Source of the DNA: Pseudoalteromonas byunsanensis | GTDB lineage: Bacteria; Pseudomonadota; Gammaproteobacteria; Enterobacterales; Alteromonadaceae | DNA: 64,000 nucleotides | Assembly: GCF_001854475.1 (NCBI RefSeq) | Contig: NZ_MNAN01000026.1 | Span: forward strand, 186,001 to 250,000 | Direction: 5' to 3' | In this document: piece after piece, positions 20,511 through 29,360 of the stretch | Position numbering within the stretch: position 1 is the stretch's first letter | Layout of the letters: each line of letters starts with the position of its first letter | Notes under the pieces: generated by a model | Databases searched by the model: none | The model's input: only the letters and a program-made list of their open reading frames with translations | Told to the model about the DNA's origin: nothing | Translations under genes and position numbers: made by a program

Positions 20511-21035
20511 TTAGATTAACTTCAAAGCGTGTGTTTCATAATATTCATGTTTGTCACTGACACTAATATGATTTTGTTCAATAACAATATCCCAGTGTAA
20601 ACTTCTACTCAGTGCAGAGCTCAACGAGTCAACAAAGTTGGATTCAAGCTCAAAAATACTGATGTTTTCAACATAACTTAAACGTTCTTTTACTGTTTCA
20701 AACCATTGAGGATCTTCTTTAATAAGTAGCACCAGCTTTTGAAATTGCTTTGCCAAACGAGTGATTTCATCGAGTTCCAGCGGACATGCGTATAGTGCAA
20801 CTGTAATATAACCCTGCTCATCTTCAAGCCAAACATCAGGTTTTTGTTTTTCTTGCGTACTATTTAAATGCGCACTCTGTTCATAAGACAGCGCACAGTA
20901 GCCCAACAGCTTAAGCACAAAGTGCTCTAGTGTCTCTGCTTTTTGTAATGCCGTGGTAAACACTTCCTGATGATTAGCATGATGGTATAAATCAGCTACA
21001 TTCAAGCGCGCCTTGAATACAAATGGTTTAGCCAT
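20511..21035 (-). CDS. yaeQ: YaeQ family protein
   Basis: 174-residue protein of the YaeQ family, which has a PD-(D/E)xK-nuclease-like fold but no settled activity. Family features are the start FKARLNVADLYHHANH, the run LEHFVLKLLGYCALSYEQ, KPDVWLEDEQGYITV (the D and E of the nuclease-like core), and the C-terminal LHWDIVIEQNHISVSD. Divergent from the ZnuD-like receptor. The Zur-type palindromes lie in the shared upstream region and are nearer to the receptor side, though they could affect both genes. Confidence 0.9.
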   Translation of the reverse strand: MAKPFVFKARLNVADLYHHANHQEVFTTALQKAETLEHFVLKLLGYCALSYEQSAHLNSTQEKQKPDVWLEDEQGYITVALYACPLELDEITRLAKQFQKLVLLIKEDPQWFETVKERLSYVENISIFELESNFVDSLSSALSRSLHWDIVIEQNHISVSDKHEYYETHALKLI

Positions 21036-21105
21036 AATAGGTACCCTACTCCTTAATTCACTCTAACTATAGGAGCTATGATCACAATCGCAATAAAAAT
21101 TAAAA

Positions 21106-21118
21106 GTTATAATATAAC
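21106..21118. promoter_or_regulatory. Zur box 1
   Basis: GTTATAATATAAC, a perfect 13-bp palindrome matching the gammaproteobacterial Zur core. It lies 77 bases before the zinc receptor start and 71 bases before the divergent yaeQ start. Confidence 0.8.
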
Positions 21119-21143
21119 ATTATTGAATCTGAAATATGGTGGT

Positions 21144-21156
21144 GTTATATTATAAC
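21144..21156. promoter_or_regulatory. Zur box 2
   Basis: GTTATATTATAAC, a second perfect palindrome of the same type, 38 bases downstream of the first and 39 bases before the receptor ATG. Two sites suggest cooperative zinc-dependent repression. Confidence 0.8.
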
Positions 21157-21194
21157 AACACCAAACATTCACACTCTAATACAAGTCGAAGATC

Positions 21195-23675
21195 ATGATT
21201 AAGCAGTCCCTAATAAGTAGTGCCATTGTTTCCGCATTGTTTTCACCCTATGCGCTTGCGGGCGATGTAAAAGGTAAAGTTGTAGATCACAATAATCAGC
21301 CTGTTAGTGGCGCTAAGATTCATTTACATGGAAAGACTCAATCTGTAACCAGTGATAAAAATGGTCAATTTACAATTGCTGTAGATGCAGACTCTCAACT
21401 ACACGTTACAAAAAACAACTATATAGATGAGCGTATCAATATTATCGCTGAAAATGGCTTTGTTACAGTGCAGCTCAAACCAAGTTCAGTTGAAAGCATC
21501 GTCGTATTTGCCTCAGCTCTGCATAAGAATAACGTAGAAATGGCTTCTCCAGTATCTGTGCTCGGAGGTGACGAATTAAAAAATGCCTCCAAGCCAACTT
21601 TAGGAGAAACCTTGAAGGGAATTCCTGGTATCAACGCCAGTTATTTTGGTCCTGTTTCTTCAAGCCCTATCATTCGAGGCCTTGATGGCCCGCGCGTAAA
21701 AATCACCCAAAATGGACTAGATAGCAGTGATGCCTCTCGCGTCGGACCCGATCACGCCAATACCAACGACAGTTTATCAGCTCAGCAAATAGAAGTTTTA
21801 CGAGGCCCGGCTACATTACTTTATGGTTCCGGCGCAATTGGAGGAGTGGTAAATGTTGTAGACAACCGTATCCCTAGTGATGTGATTGAATCACTAAGCG
21901 GTGCTGCTGAATATGCTCATGATAGCGTTTCTAATACCAACACTTATGCTGCGCTGGTCGAAACAGGCAATAACGGCTTCAATTTTCATTTCGATGGTGT
22001 TAACCGTAAAGGTGGAGACTATGAAACGCCTACCTTTGAACTACCGTCCGATGAGCACAGCGAAGAGTCGCAAAGCGAACACGAAGAACATGCTGAATTT
22101 GTACATAAGGTAGACAATACCTTCATCGACTCTCAACAAGTCAATTTTGGTACTAGCTATATTAATGAACATGTTACAGTTGGTCTGTCATTTGGTCGTA
22201 TAGACACGGATTACGGTGTTCCTGGCCACAGTCACGCTCACCATGATGAGCATGATGAGCATGATGAGCATGATGAGCATGATGAGCATGATGAAGATCA
22301 TGAGCTACATAGCGAAGAGCACGAAGATGTTCATGTTGAAGACTCTCATGATGAACTCGAGCAAGAAAATGTCTTTGCCCGAGTCAAACAAGACAGATGG
22401 CAAGCACTATTTAACTACGCATTACATAATCAATGGATCGAAGCTATCAGTATACGTGCCGGTTATACCGACTATACCCATAGTGAAATAGAAGGCGATA
22501 CAATAGGCACAACCTTTAGCAATAAATCAACCGAGCTACGTACAAACCTAGAACATAAATTTGGTCAATGGCATGGCATTTTCGGTTATCACTACAGTGA
22601 TAGTGATTATGCAGCTCAAGGTGAAGAAGCATTTACACCATCGACCACAACAAAATCACATGCCATTTATCTACTTGAGGAACGTTCTTTTGGAAATTTC
22701 ACGCTCGAGCTAGGTGCCCGAGTCGAGGATTATCAACTTAGCAGTCATATAACCGCCAGTAGTCATGGCAATCATGAACAAGAGCATCATGATGATCATC
22801 TCGCAGATGAGCATGATTTTGAAGACATTGATTACCAATTGGACTTAACTAACATAAGCGCCTCGCTAGGTGGTGTCTATCAATTCAAAGATGGTCATAA
22901 CATCGCCATGAATATTTCGCGTTCAGAGCGAGCTCCATTAACAGCTGAACTACTTGCAAACGGCGTTCATATTGCTACTGGCACGTACGAGTTAGGCCTA
23001 GGTTATCATTATGAGAATGGAGAAATTCATTTTGAGCCAGAAGAGATCAAACAAGAAACTGCGACCAACGTAGACCTCAGTCTGCGCCGTTTTATCGGTG
23101 ATTTTGGCTATACCGTTAACGTATTTTACAACGATATCGATAACTATTATTACCAACAGAGCACGGGGCTAGTTTTTAGCGAGGAACATGGCATAGAAAC
23201 AGCCGAGCACGAGCATGAAGGTGCATTGCCTGTGTTCCAGTTCAATAGTCAAGATGCAAAACTCTATGGTTTAGAAGTAGATGCCCATTACAATATTGAT
23301 GACAAAAATCGTGTAAAAGTCTTTGCTGATAAACTCAATGCTGAACTACAAAGCGGCGCAGCCCTACCTCGCATACCAAGTGACAAATTAGGGGTTAAGT
23401 ATGAGTTTGCATACGAAGGTTTCAAAACTAATATGACTGTAACTCGTTATGCCAAACAGGGTGACATCACAGCATATGAAACACCAACAGCTGGTTATAC
23501 CATTGTTGATGCAAGTATGCAGTACGACTTCAGTCATCAAGGAGTTGACTTTGTCGGTTATATAAATCTGGATAACCTAACCGATGAGCTCGGCTTTGTG
23601 CATAGCTCATTTATTAAAGATCTGGCTCCGCTGCCTGGTAGAAACATCAAGTTAGGTATTCGCGCTTACTTCTAA
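21195..23675 (+). CDS. znuD: TonB-dependent outer-membrane zinc receptor, ZnuD-like
   Basis: 826-residue TonB-dependent receptor for zinc uptake across the outer membrane. A signal peptide (MIKQSLISSAIVSALFSPYA) is followed by a carboxypeptidase-regulatory-like domain (about residues 24-95, VKGKVVDHNNQPVSGAKIHL). Next come the plug (SPIIRGLDGPRVKITQNG, then LRGPATLLYGSGAIGGVVNV) and a barrel that ends NIKLGIRAYF. Extracellular loops are very rich in His, Asp and Glu, including a run of six HDE units near residue 350, as expected for Zn2+ capture. Two Zur-type palindromes precede it. Nickel or another divalent metal is a less likely substrate. Confidence 0.9.
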   Translation: MIKQSLISSAIVSALFSPYALAGDVKGKVVDHNNQPVSGAKIHLHGKTQSVTSDKNGQFTIAVDADSQLHVTKNNYIDERINIIAENGFVTVQLKPSSVESIVVFASALHKNNVEMASPVSVLGGDELKNASKPTLGETLKGIPGINASYFGPVSSSPIIRGLDGPRVKITQNGLDSSDASRVGPDHANTNDSLSAQQIEVLRGPATLLYGSGAIGGVVNVVDNRIPSDVIESLSGAAEYAHDSVSNTNTYAALVETGNNGFNFHFDGVNRKGGDYETPTFELPSDEHSEESQSEHEEHAEFVHKVDNTFIDSQQVNFGTSYINEHVTVGLSFGRIDTDYGVPGHSHAHHDEHDEHDEHDEHDEHDEDHELHSEEHEDVHVEDSHDELEQENVFARVKQDRWQALFNYALHNQWIEAISIRAGYTDYTHSEIEGDTIGTTFSNKSTELRTNLEHKFGQWHGIFGYHYSDSDYAAQGEEAFTPSTTTKSHAIYLLEERSFGNFTLELGARVEDYQLSSHITASSHGNHEQEHHDDHLADEHDFEDIDYQLDLTNISASLGGVYQFKDGHNIAMNISRSERAPLTAELLANGVHIATGTYELGLGYHYENGEIHFEPEEIKQETATNVDLSLRRFIGDFGYTVNVFYNDIDNYYYQQSTGLVFSEEHGIETAEHEHEGALPVFQFNSQDAKLYGLEVDAHYNIDDKNRVKVFADKLNAELQSGAALPRIPSDKLGVKYEFAYEGFKTNMTVTRYAKQGDITAYETPTAGYTIVDASMQYDFSHQGVDFVGYINLDNLTDELGFVHSSFIKDLAPLPGRNIKLGIRAYF
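22242..22295 (+). repeat. In-frame 9-bp tandem repeat encoding HDE units
   Basis: Five perfect copies of CATGATGAG (22242-22286) and a sixth with one base changed (CATGATGAA) lie in register with the codons and encode six His-Asp-Glu units in an outer loop of the zinc receptor. Slippage would change the number of metal-binding units without breaking the frame. Confidence 0.95.
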
Positions 23676-23682
23676 CGCTCCA

Positions 23683-23734
23683 TGCAATGTTGACTGTCTC
23701 GTTGTATGTGCCAGTTAACATTGCATTTTTATTT
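23683..23734 (+). terminator. Rho-independent terminator after the zinc receptor
   Basis: A long stem, TGCAATGTTGACTG (23683-23696) with CAGTTAACATTGCA (23712-23725), has one mismatch and is followed by TTTTTATTT. Confidence 0.85.
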
Positions 23735-23759
23735 GTTTGTAATTCTCTGTAATAGCAAC

Positions 23760-23787
23760 TGTAACAACAATTAACTATTATGTTACA
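23760..23787. promoter_or_regulatory. Inverted repeat upstream of the RoxA-like gene
   Basis: TGTAACA (23760-23766) and TGTTACA (23781-23787) are perfect 7-bp arms around 14 AT-rich bases, 24 bases before the ATG. This is a possible operator; no regulator can be named. Confidence 0.3.
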
Positions 23788-23811
23788 TTTTAACCGTTGC
23801 AAGGAATATCA

Positions 23812-25638
23812 ATGAGCAAGTTACATCTAGCTTTCGCACTAGGTGCCGTCAGTTTGATAACTGTTGTTGGCTGTAGTTCAAATCAGCACAACGCCCAACC
23901 TGACCCAATATCTATTACCCCTGAACGAGGTGAAATCCCCACCCGAACTTGGTTAGACCAAGGCTGGAGCAAACAAATAAGCGAGAATTTTTGGTTCACC
24001 AATCAGGGATCACAAATTATCCCTTACAATTGGTTTGTTTGGCTTGAGCAGGCTGACAGCACACAACTGTTTCGCCATGCTAAGCATATGGAATCGCTTA
24101 GGTACTTACCAAGTAAAGCAAGCCAAAAAAACCCCGGGGGGTTACCCATTGGCTTCGCACTACACAGTAATCAAACGACAGGCGAAAACTGGGTGGGTAT
24201 GACTTGCGCTGCTTGTCACACTAATCAAATCGACTACAAAGGCACAAAAATACTCATTGATGGTGCCCCTACCTTAGCAAACTTTGTGTTATTTTTTGAC
24301 CGTCTCGTTGCAGCCCTAAATAAAACGCTAAGCGATGATGAAAAGTTTGAACGTTTCGCAAAAAATGTATTAGGTGCAAGCTATAACACGGTCAATAAAA
24401 ACGATTTAAAAGGCCGACTACAAAGCATTGCCCTAAAAACAGCACAACGACAAGCGGTTAACGCTTTGCCAGAAGATTATCCAAAAGATTTTACCAGCTA
24501 CGCTCGCTTAGATGCATTTGGAAACATACAAAATGCAGGGACGGCTTTTGCGCTTAGTGACTTAACAAATAAAAATGCGCCAACTGGGCCTGTATCTTAT
24601 CCATTCCTTTGGGGTACCCATCAATCAGATGTAGTGCAATGGAACGCTTCCGCGCCTAACATCTCGATCGTAGGACCACTAGTTAGAAACATTGGCGAAG
24701 TCGTAGGGGTATTTGGTGAGTTAGATATAAAAGAAGCACCGTTTTGGCAACGGCTATGGGGTAAGCACACTCGTTATAGCTCAACAGTCGATATGATAGG
24801 TCTTGGTAACCTAGAGTCATGGGTTAAAACACTTAAGTCGCCACAATGGCCAACACAGTACTTCCCTGCTATTGATGTCGAAAAAGCTGCAAAGGGTGAA
24901 TTACTCTATCAACAGCAATGTGCTGGTTGTCACGAAGTTGTCCCCCGTGATAAAGAGCTTGAAGATTATAAAGCGAATCAAACGCTAATAAGTGAACTCG
25001 GTACAGACCCTGTGACCGCGTACAATGCATCCTGTAATATGGCAAAAACACTCATACTAGAGGGCACTAAAGAGCGCATTTTAATTGGTTCTAAATTCCA
25101 AGAGATTGACAATGCAATTGATATCCCCGTAAATGGGGTTGTTGGACTGGTATTAAAAGATCTTCCTCTCGCTCTTAAAGCCGGTAATATCCCTGAGCGA
25201 ACAGGTGCTGATGGCGAAAAGATAAGTGTTCTAAAAGAGCTTGAGAACCTTTTAGTACAGCATCTAAAAAAGCGTGGAGAAAAAGCAAACCAAGTTGAGA
25301 CCGATTGTGTAGACGGTAAACTAGATAATGGCGTTTATAAAGGCAGACCACTTAACGGTATTTGGGCAACAGCACCATATTTGCACAATGGCTCAGTACC
25401 AAGCTTGTATGAGTTAATGAAAAAGCCTGATCAGCGTGTAACAGAGTTTTGGGTGGGTAGCCGAGAGTTTGACCCAGTGAATGTTGGCTTTGATACAACA
25501 ACGGGACTAAATAAATTTAAAGTAAATACAAAGAACGGCAAAGCTATGCCTGGAAATTCAAATAAAGGCCACAGCTATGGCACGCACCTTAGCGACGAAC
25601 AAAAGTGGCAAGTCATTGAATATATGAAAACACTCTAG
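23812..25638 (+). CDS. Di-haem cytochrome c lipoprotein, RoxA-like
   Basis: Secreted di-haem protein of about 608 residues. The start is taken at 23812 (AAGGAA upstream), giving a lipoprotein signal with lipobox TVVGC and lipidated Cys21. Two CxxCH haem sites are visible: CAACH at residues 132-136 and CAGCH at 370-374. The segment LDQGWSKQISENFWFTNQGS and the GIWATAPYLHNGSVPSLYEL motif are typical of the RoxA-related cytochrome family often annotated as di-haem cytochrome c peroxidase. RoxA itself cleaves rubber polyisoprene; whether this protein oxidises a polymer or a peroxide cannot be read from sequence. A decayed copy of its 3' part lies at 32127-32768. Confidence 0.82.
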   Translation: MSKLHLAFALGAVSLITVVGCSSNQHNAQPDPISITPERGEIPTRTWLDQGWSKQISENFWFTNQGSQIIPYNWFVWLEQADSTQLFRHAKHMESLRYLPSKASQKNPGGLPIGFALHSNQTTGENWVGMTCAACHTNQIDYKGTKILIDGAPTLANFVLFFDRLVAALNKTLSDDEKFERFAKNVLGASYNTVNKNDLKGRLQSIALKTAQRQAVNALPEDYPKDFTSYARLDAFGNIQNAGTAFALSDLTNKNAPTGPVSYPFLWGTHQSDVVQWNASAPNISIVGPLVRNIGEVVGVFGELDIKEAPFWQRLWGKHTRYSSTVDMIGLGNLESWVKTLKSPQWPTQYFPAIDVEKAAKGELLYQQQCAGCHEVVPRDKELEDYKANQTLISELGTDPVTAYNASCNMAKTLILEGTKERILIGSKFQEIDNAIDIPVNGVVGLVLKDLPLALKAGNIPERTGADGEKISVLKELENLLVQHLKKRGEKANQVETDCVDGKLDNGVYKGRPLNGIWATAPYLHNGSVPSLYELMKKPDQRVTEFWVGSREFDPVNVGFDTTTGLNKFKVNTKNGKAMPGNSNKGHSYGTHLSDEQKWQVIEYMKTL

Positions 25639-25648
25639 AAATTCCAAA

Positions 25649-25680
25649 CTAGGGCACCTCAAAGGATGCCCTAGCTTTTT
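25649..25680 (+). terminator. Rho-independent terminator after the RoxA-like gene
   Basis: CTAGGGCA (25649-25656) pairs with TGCCCTAG (25667-25674) and is followed by CTTTTT. Confidence 0.88.
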
Positions 25681-25924
25681 GCACCCACCCTATCCACTTA
25701 AAATACTGCTATAGATCATTCACCGTCTATAAATAACTCAATTTAGTCGCCTTTTATAGAAGCTTGAGGAAGCAAGCGCGACCTCCTTTCCTGGGTAAAA
25801 TAACGAGATACTGGACAAAATACGGACATTTTGAAATTAAATTAGTCACAACTATAGAAAAAGTGGTTAAACAATGCGTAAAATCAATTTACCTAAAAAA
25901 GGAAAATATCAGAGGGCGCTTAAA

Positions 25925-27088
25925 ATGACTACCAGCAATACCAAATCCCAATGTGAAACAATAATGGATAAGTATCTAGGTGTTTGGTTAAGCGACATAT
26001 ATGTATGTTTCGATACTCGTAGGGTCTTTAAACTGCAACAAGAAATAGACCTACCACAATTATCTTTCGATTTGCTCGTTACCTTACTAGAACACTCTCC
26101 TGCCCCTCTTACCAGTGCGCAGTTGTTAACGTTAGTATGGCAAAACGTGGTAACAGGTGATGAGAACGTAAAACAACGTGTCCGGATACTCCGTCTAGCA
26201 CTGGGCCAAACACAAACCAATGAGTACATTAAAAACATACGAGGGAAAGGCTACTATATTGATGCTCAACTACGCTGGCAGCATAGGAATGCAAAAAAAA
26301 TAGGGGTTAAAGCCCAAACACTGGGTGCTATTTCTGTTATGTCTGTAACTTCCGTTGGAATGACGCTATGGGCACTTTCCAATCCTATAGCTCTAGAGGC
26401 AAAAAATACAGAGATCTCCTTGTATCAAGAAAGTGCTATCCGTCTTACCACGTCACAACAAGACTTAGCATTTTGTCTAGATGGTTTTGATGATTACATT
26501 GAGTTACCAGATGATGATAACTTAGACATAACAACCGGAGATTTCTCTGTAACCGCATGGATAAAAACAACCTCATACGAACAACGTGTGATTATTGATA
26601 AGAGATATGAAAATCAGATGGATACGGTTAAAGGATATGTAATGTTTGTAGATGACGGAAAGCTCGGCTTTCAGCTCGCCGATGGTGTTGGAAGTTGGTA
26701 CTGTGAACAAGCAAACGGGGCTTGCTCAACTTATATTTCTAACTCATCTGTTTCAGACGGTTTATGGCATCATGTTGCCGTTTCTGTCGATAGAGATGAC
26801 CCCAATGGTCTACGTTTTTACATTGATGGACAAGCCAGTTGTATCCACGACCCGACCAAGCGAAGTGGATCTTTGGCTAACGATATGCCGTTAAGAATAG
26901 GCAGCAGATCTTCCTATCAAACAGGTCTTTTTAAAGGCGCTATTGGTGAAGTTGCAATACATCACCGTGCACTTGATCATGACGAAGTATATTCGGACTA
27001 CAAAAAGGGTAATCAAAGAAAGTGTTTTAGTATTGCAAGCAAAGGAGGCACGGTATCAAAAGACCAACTTGACCTAGTAGGCCTATAA
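25925..27088 (+). CDS. ToxR/CadC-type membrane regulator with C-terminal LamG domain
   Basis: The N-terminal part (about residues 15-105) is an OmpR/ToxR-type winged helix: FDLLVTLLEHSPAPLTSAQL, then TGDENVKQRVRILRLALGQ and IKNIRGKGYYI. A single hydrophobic segment near residue 125 (LGAISVMSVTSVGMTLWALS) follows. The periplasmic half is a laminin-G/concanavalin-like domain: CLDGFDDYIELPDDDNLDI, FSVTAWIKTT, GLWHHVAVSVDR, LRFYIDGQ, GAIGEVAIHHRAL. Two Cys pairs may form disulphides. The protein probably senses a glycan or ligand outside and binds DNA inside. I chose the ATG at 25925 (AGAGGG upstream, 387 residues); an in-frame ATG at 25874 is possible. Its targets are unknown. Confidence 0.82.
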   Translation: MTTSNTKSQCETIMDKYLGVWLSDIYVCFDTRRVFKLQQEIDLPQLSFDLLVTLLEHSPAPLTSAQLLTLVWQNVVTGDENVKQRVRILRLALGQTQTNEYIKNIRGKGYYIDAQLRWQHRNAKKIGVKAQTLGAISVMSVTSVGMTLWALSNPIALEAKNTEISLYQESAIRLTTSQQDLAFCLDGFDDYIELPDDDNLDITTGDFSVTAWIKTTSYEQRVIIDKRYENQMDTVKGYVMFVDDGKLGFQLADGVGSWYCEQANGACSTYISNSSVSDGLWHHVAVSVDRDDPNGLRFYIDGQASCIHDPTKRSGSLANDMPLRIGSRSSYQTGLFKGAIGEVAIHHRALDHDEVYSDYKKGNQRKCFSIASKGGTVSKDQLDLVGL

Positions 27089-27339
27089 TGTTTTTATGCT
27101 AGCAAATGAATAAGGTTATCACTGGTGGCCTTTAGAGTCCCCCACCATAACTTTGGCTGTTGAATGCCATCATTATGTTATCACCACGTGGTAGCAATAA
27201 CACATTTAGCAAAAGTGAAAATAACGCTTGGTACTCCCAGACTCACATAAAGATCCACAATGCATTAACATATCGACCAAATAGCTCTTACCCTAGTTTG
27301 ATATGTGCTCCTCAAAAGGACAACCTCAAACGCAGAGAG

Positions 27340-27531
27340 CTATTTTATCCTGAAAATACCGAAAACGATACAAACCGCCCCACCAACCATTCCAACCCAT
27401 GCTTCAATAGGGGTTTCTCCGCTTAACGCCCTGCCAAGTTGCGACTGTGCTGAATCATAAATATTGTAACCCCAAGCTACCAAAGCGACTCCAGCAATAA
27501 TAAAAATAATGCCAATAAGTTTACTATTCAT
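27340..27531 (-). CDS. DUF3185 small membrane protein
   Basis: 63-residue inner-membrane protein with two hydrophobic helices (LIGIIFIIAGVALVAWGYNI and WVGMVGGAVCIVFGIF) joined by a polar loop containing LGRALSGETPIE. The GxxLxAxGYxxxxSxxSxxxRxxxGxxP-type pattern is that of the DUF3185 family. AAAAAGGA precedes the ATG. A longer plus-strand frame across this stretch is an antisense shadow. Function unknown; it is monocistronic and convergent with the LamG regulator. Confidence 0.83.
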   Translation of the reverse strand: MNSKLIGIIFIIAGVALVAWGYNIYDSAQSQLGRALSGETPIEAWVGMVGGAVCIVFGIFRIK

Positions 27532-27746
27532 AGTTTTACGTCCTTTTTAGGCAATTGATGACTATTGAGTAAAGCCAATTTTTCCAATTGTGCAAGTGTT
27601 TGTTATCTGCAACATGATTAATTCGTACAAACTTCAAACAAATTATTTAAAGTATATTGTATACATTATTCACATTGTGCTATACATTAAATCAATAATC
27701 TGGCCGGATTAATTACAAAAAAACAATAACCGGAGGAACAACCAAA

Positions 27747-28571
27747 ATGAAATACACAATAATAGTCAGTGCATTACTTGCCGTATCTGCAACGTCAGTT
27801 GTAGCCAAAGGAAAACCAACACCCGATAATATTTTACCTCTACGCCACACCTGTAGTGATACGTTAAGGTTTCAAGCACAAGACATGACTAATACTCAGT
27901 TCAATGACTCTTGTGTTATCGTTGGCGCTGAAGAAACCTACTTTCACCAGAGGTTAGAGACCGCATGGCAGCCAGTGAGTAATGACTTAAATGACGACTT
28001 ATTGATGGTTATCTTTGATGATTACAACCAATACAACCGTTATGGGTCTCGCTTTTTTGGGATCAGTACCAATAATGGCGGTATGTATATTGAAGGCAAT
28101 GCAACAGATCCAAATAATCAAGCCACCTTTTATGCACATGAAGCCGATTGGTTGCGCCCTGAATTTGCAATTTGGAACCTAGAGCACGAATACGTACACT
28201 ACTTAGATGGCCGTTTTAACCTAAAAGGTAACTTTTCTGATTATCCACAAAATACCGTATGGTGGAGTGAAGGACTCGCTGAATATATTTCTTTAAAAGA
28301 CAGTAATTCAGATGCGATTGCACTTATCAATCAATCTGGTCAAAACCTGTCTTTAGGAACTGTATTGAACACCGACTATAGCAATAGTACCGATCAGATC
28401 TATCGTTGGGGCTATCTGGCAGCTCGCTTTATGATGGAACGTCATTTAAATGATGTACGTGTGCTTCGCAGCAACACCAGAGAAGGTGACTGGACATCCT
28501 ATCAACAACAGCTTTCTTTTTGGACCAGCTCCTATGAAAGTGAGTGGCAAGACTGGTTACTGTCACTTTGA
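27747..28571 (+). CDS. Secreted minimal M9 collagenase-like metalloprotease
   Basis: Signal peptide MKYTIIVSALLAVSATSVVA is followed by a single catalytic region. The zinc site is HEYVH (His147, Glu148, His151) in the M9-type context LEHEYVHYLDGRFNL, with the third ligand Glu175 in VWWSEGLAEYIS. At 274 residues it lacks the N-terminal activator domain and the C-terminal PKD/PPC recruitment domains of full bacterial collagenases. It may therefore be a small peptidase rather than a true collagenase. A strong ribosome-binding site (CCGGAGGA) precedes the ATG and a terminator follows the stop. Confidence 0.82.
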   Translation: MKYTIIVSALLAVSATSVVAKGKPTPDNILPLRHTCSDTLRFQAQDMTNTQFNDSCVIVGAEETYFHQRLETAWQPVSNDLNDDLLMVIFDDYNQYNRYGSRFFGISTNNGGMYIEGNATDPNNQATFYAHEADWLRPEFAIWNLEHEYVHYLDGRFNLKGNFSDYPQNTVWWSEGLAEYISLKDSNSDAIALINQSGQNLSLGTVLNTDYSNSTDQIYRWGYLAARFMMERHLNDVRVLRSNTREGDWTSYQQQLSFWTSSYESEWQDWLLSL

Positions 28572-28597
28572 GCTTTAGCTAAACATTAACCAGTAAT

Positions 28598-28625
28598 TGG
28601 GCCTATTTTGGTGGGCCCATTTTTC
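28598..28625 (+). terminator. Rho-independent terminator after the M9 protease gene
   Basis: TGGGCC (28598-28603) pairs with GGCCCA (28614-28619) and is followed by TTTTTCTT. Confidence 0.8.
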
Positions 28626-28649
28626 TTAACGCTTCTATGGAGATAAAGC

Positions 28650-29360
28650 ATGTATAGATTATTGCTAGTATTGACTATTACACTGGGCTTTAAAACCTAC
28701 GCTTTACCAAATTACAGTGAGCTAATGCAGCTACAACAAGTGCTAAAAAATGATATTGAGCAGAAAAACTCTGAAAAGTCCATAAAACTCAATGATATTC
28801 ATACCCTGTTCGCCCCTAGTCAAGGAACACATATTGTCACTTATTTTACGATAAACGATAACGTTGAGTATCCAGCTGAAGTTTTACAAAAGTTGAACCA
28901 ACACCCCGATTTCTCAGATTTGAAAAATCAGCTTAAAATACTCTCTCATCAACTATTTAGCTTAGAGAAAAAGCAAAAAATGGAGCACGTTCGCCTCTCT
29001 GAAACACAATCAGAACAAATGGTTCAAGACCTAATGCTCGCTAATCAGCAAAAATTAGAGCTTGCCCATAAGTACAACACACTCAAAACATCACTCGCAC
29101 GGGTTTACCTAAGAGAGCGCCTAGTCAGTTCACTAAAAACAACTGTAGCGGAGCTATTGTGCGACCCTGCTCGCTTTAAGGTTATCTCAGATAATACTCA
29201 TGATTCAGTTGCTATCACTGTTAATACTTGGCCTGACACAAAAAATGGAAAACTCTCTAGCTTGGTATGGGTTGTAGCAGGCAACGTAATAGAGCAATGT
29301 CAGTCAACCGCTAAGGAGGTCCAATTCCTCCTAAACCAAGTCACTGAAGTTCATCTGTGA
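28650..29360 (+). CDS. Unknown exported protein with a coiled coil
   Basis: 236 residues. A signal peptide is likely (MYRLLLVLTITLGFKTYA, cleaved before LPNYSE). Residues 20-50 and 85-150 are charged heptad-like helices (LSHQLFSLEKKQKMEHVRLS, LMLANQQKLELAHKYNTLKT), suggesting a coiled coil. The C-terminal part contains two Cys (LLCDPARFKV, VIEQCQSTAKE) that could form a periplasmic disulphide. I do not recognise the family. TGGAGA precedes the start. It follows the protease gene, with a terminator between them, so co-function is not implied. Confidence 0.75.
   Translation: MYRLLLVLTITLGFKTYALPNYSELMQLQQVLKNDIEQKNSEKSIKLNDIHTLFAPSQGTHIVTYFTINDNVEYPAEVLQKLNQHPDFSDLKNQLKILSHQLFSLEKKQKMEHVRLSETQSEQMVQDLMLANQQKLELAHKYNTLKTSLARVYLRERLVSSLKTTVAELLCDPARFKVISDNTHDSVAITVNTWPDTKNGKLSSLVWVVAGNVIEQCQSTAKEVQFLLNQVTEVHL

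Noticed and set aside
22242..22295. Tandem repeats considered as a CRISPR-like array
   Set aside because: The units are 9 bases, have no spacers and are in frame with the receptor gene.
27160..27426. Plus-strand frame of 88 codons after the LamG regulator
   Set aside because: Low-complexity composition, no ribosome-binding site, and it runs antisense to the well-formed DUF3185 gene.
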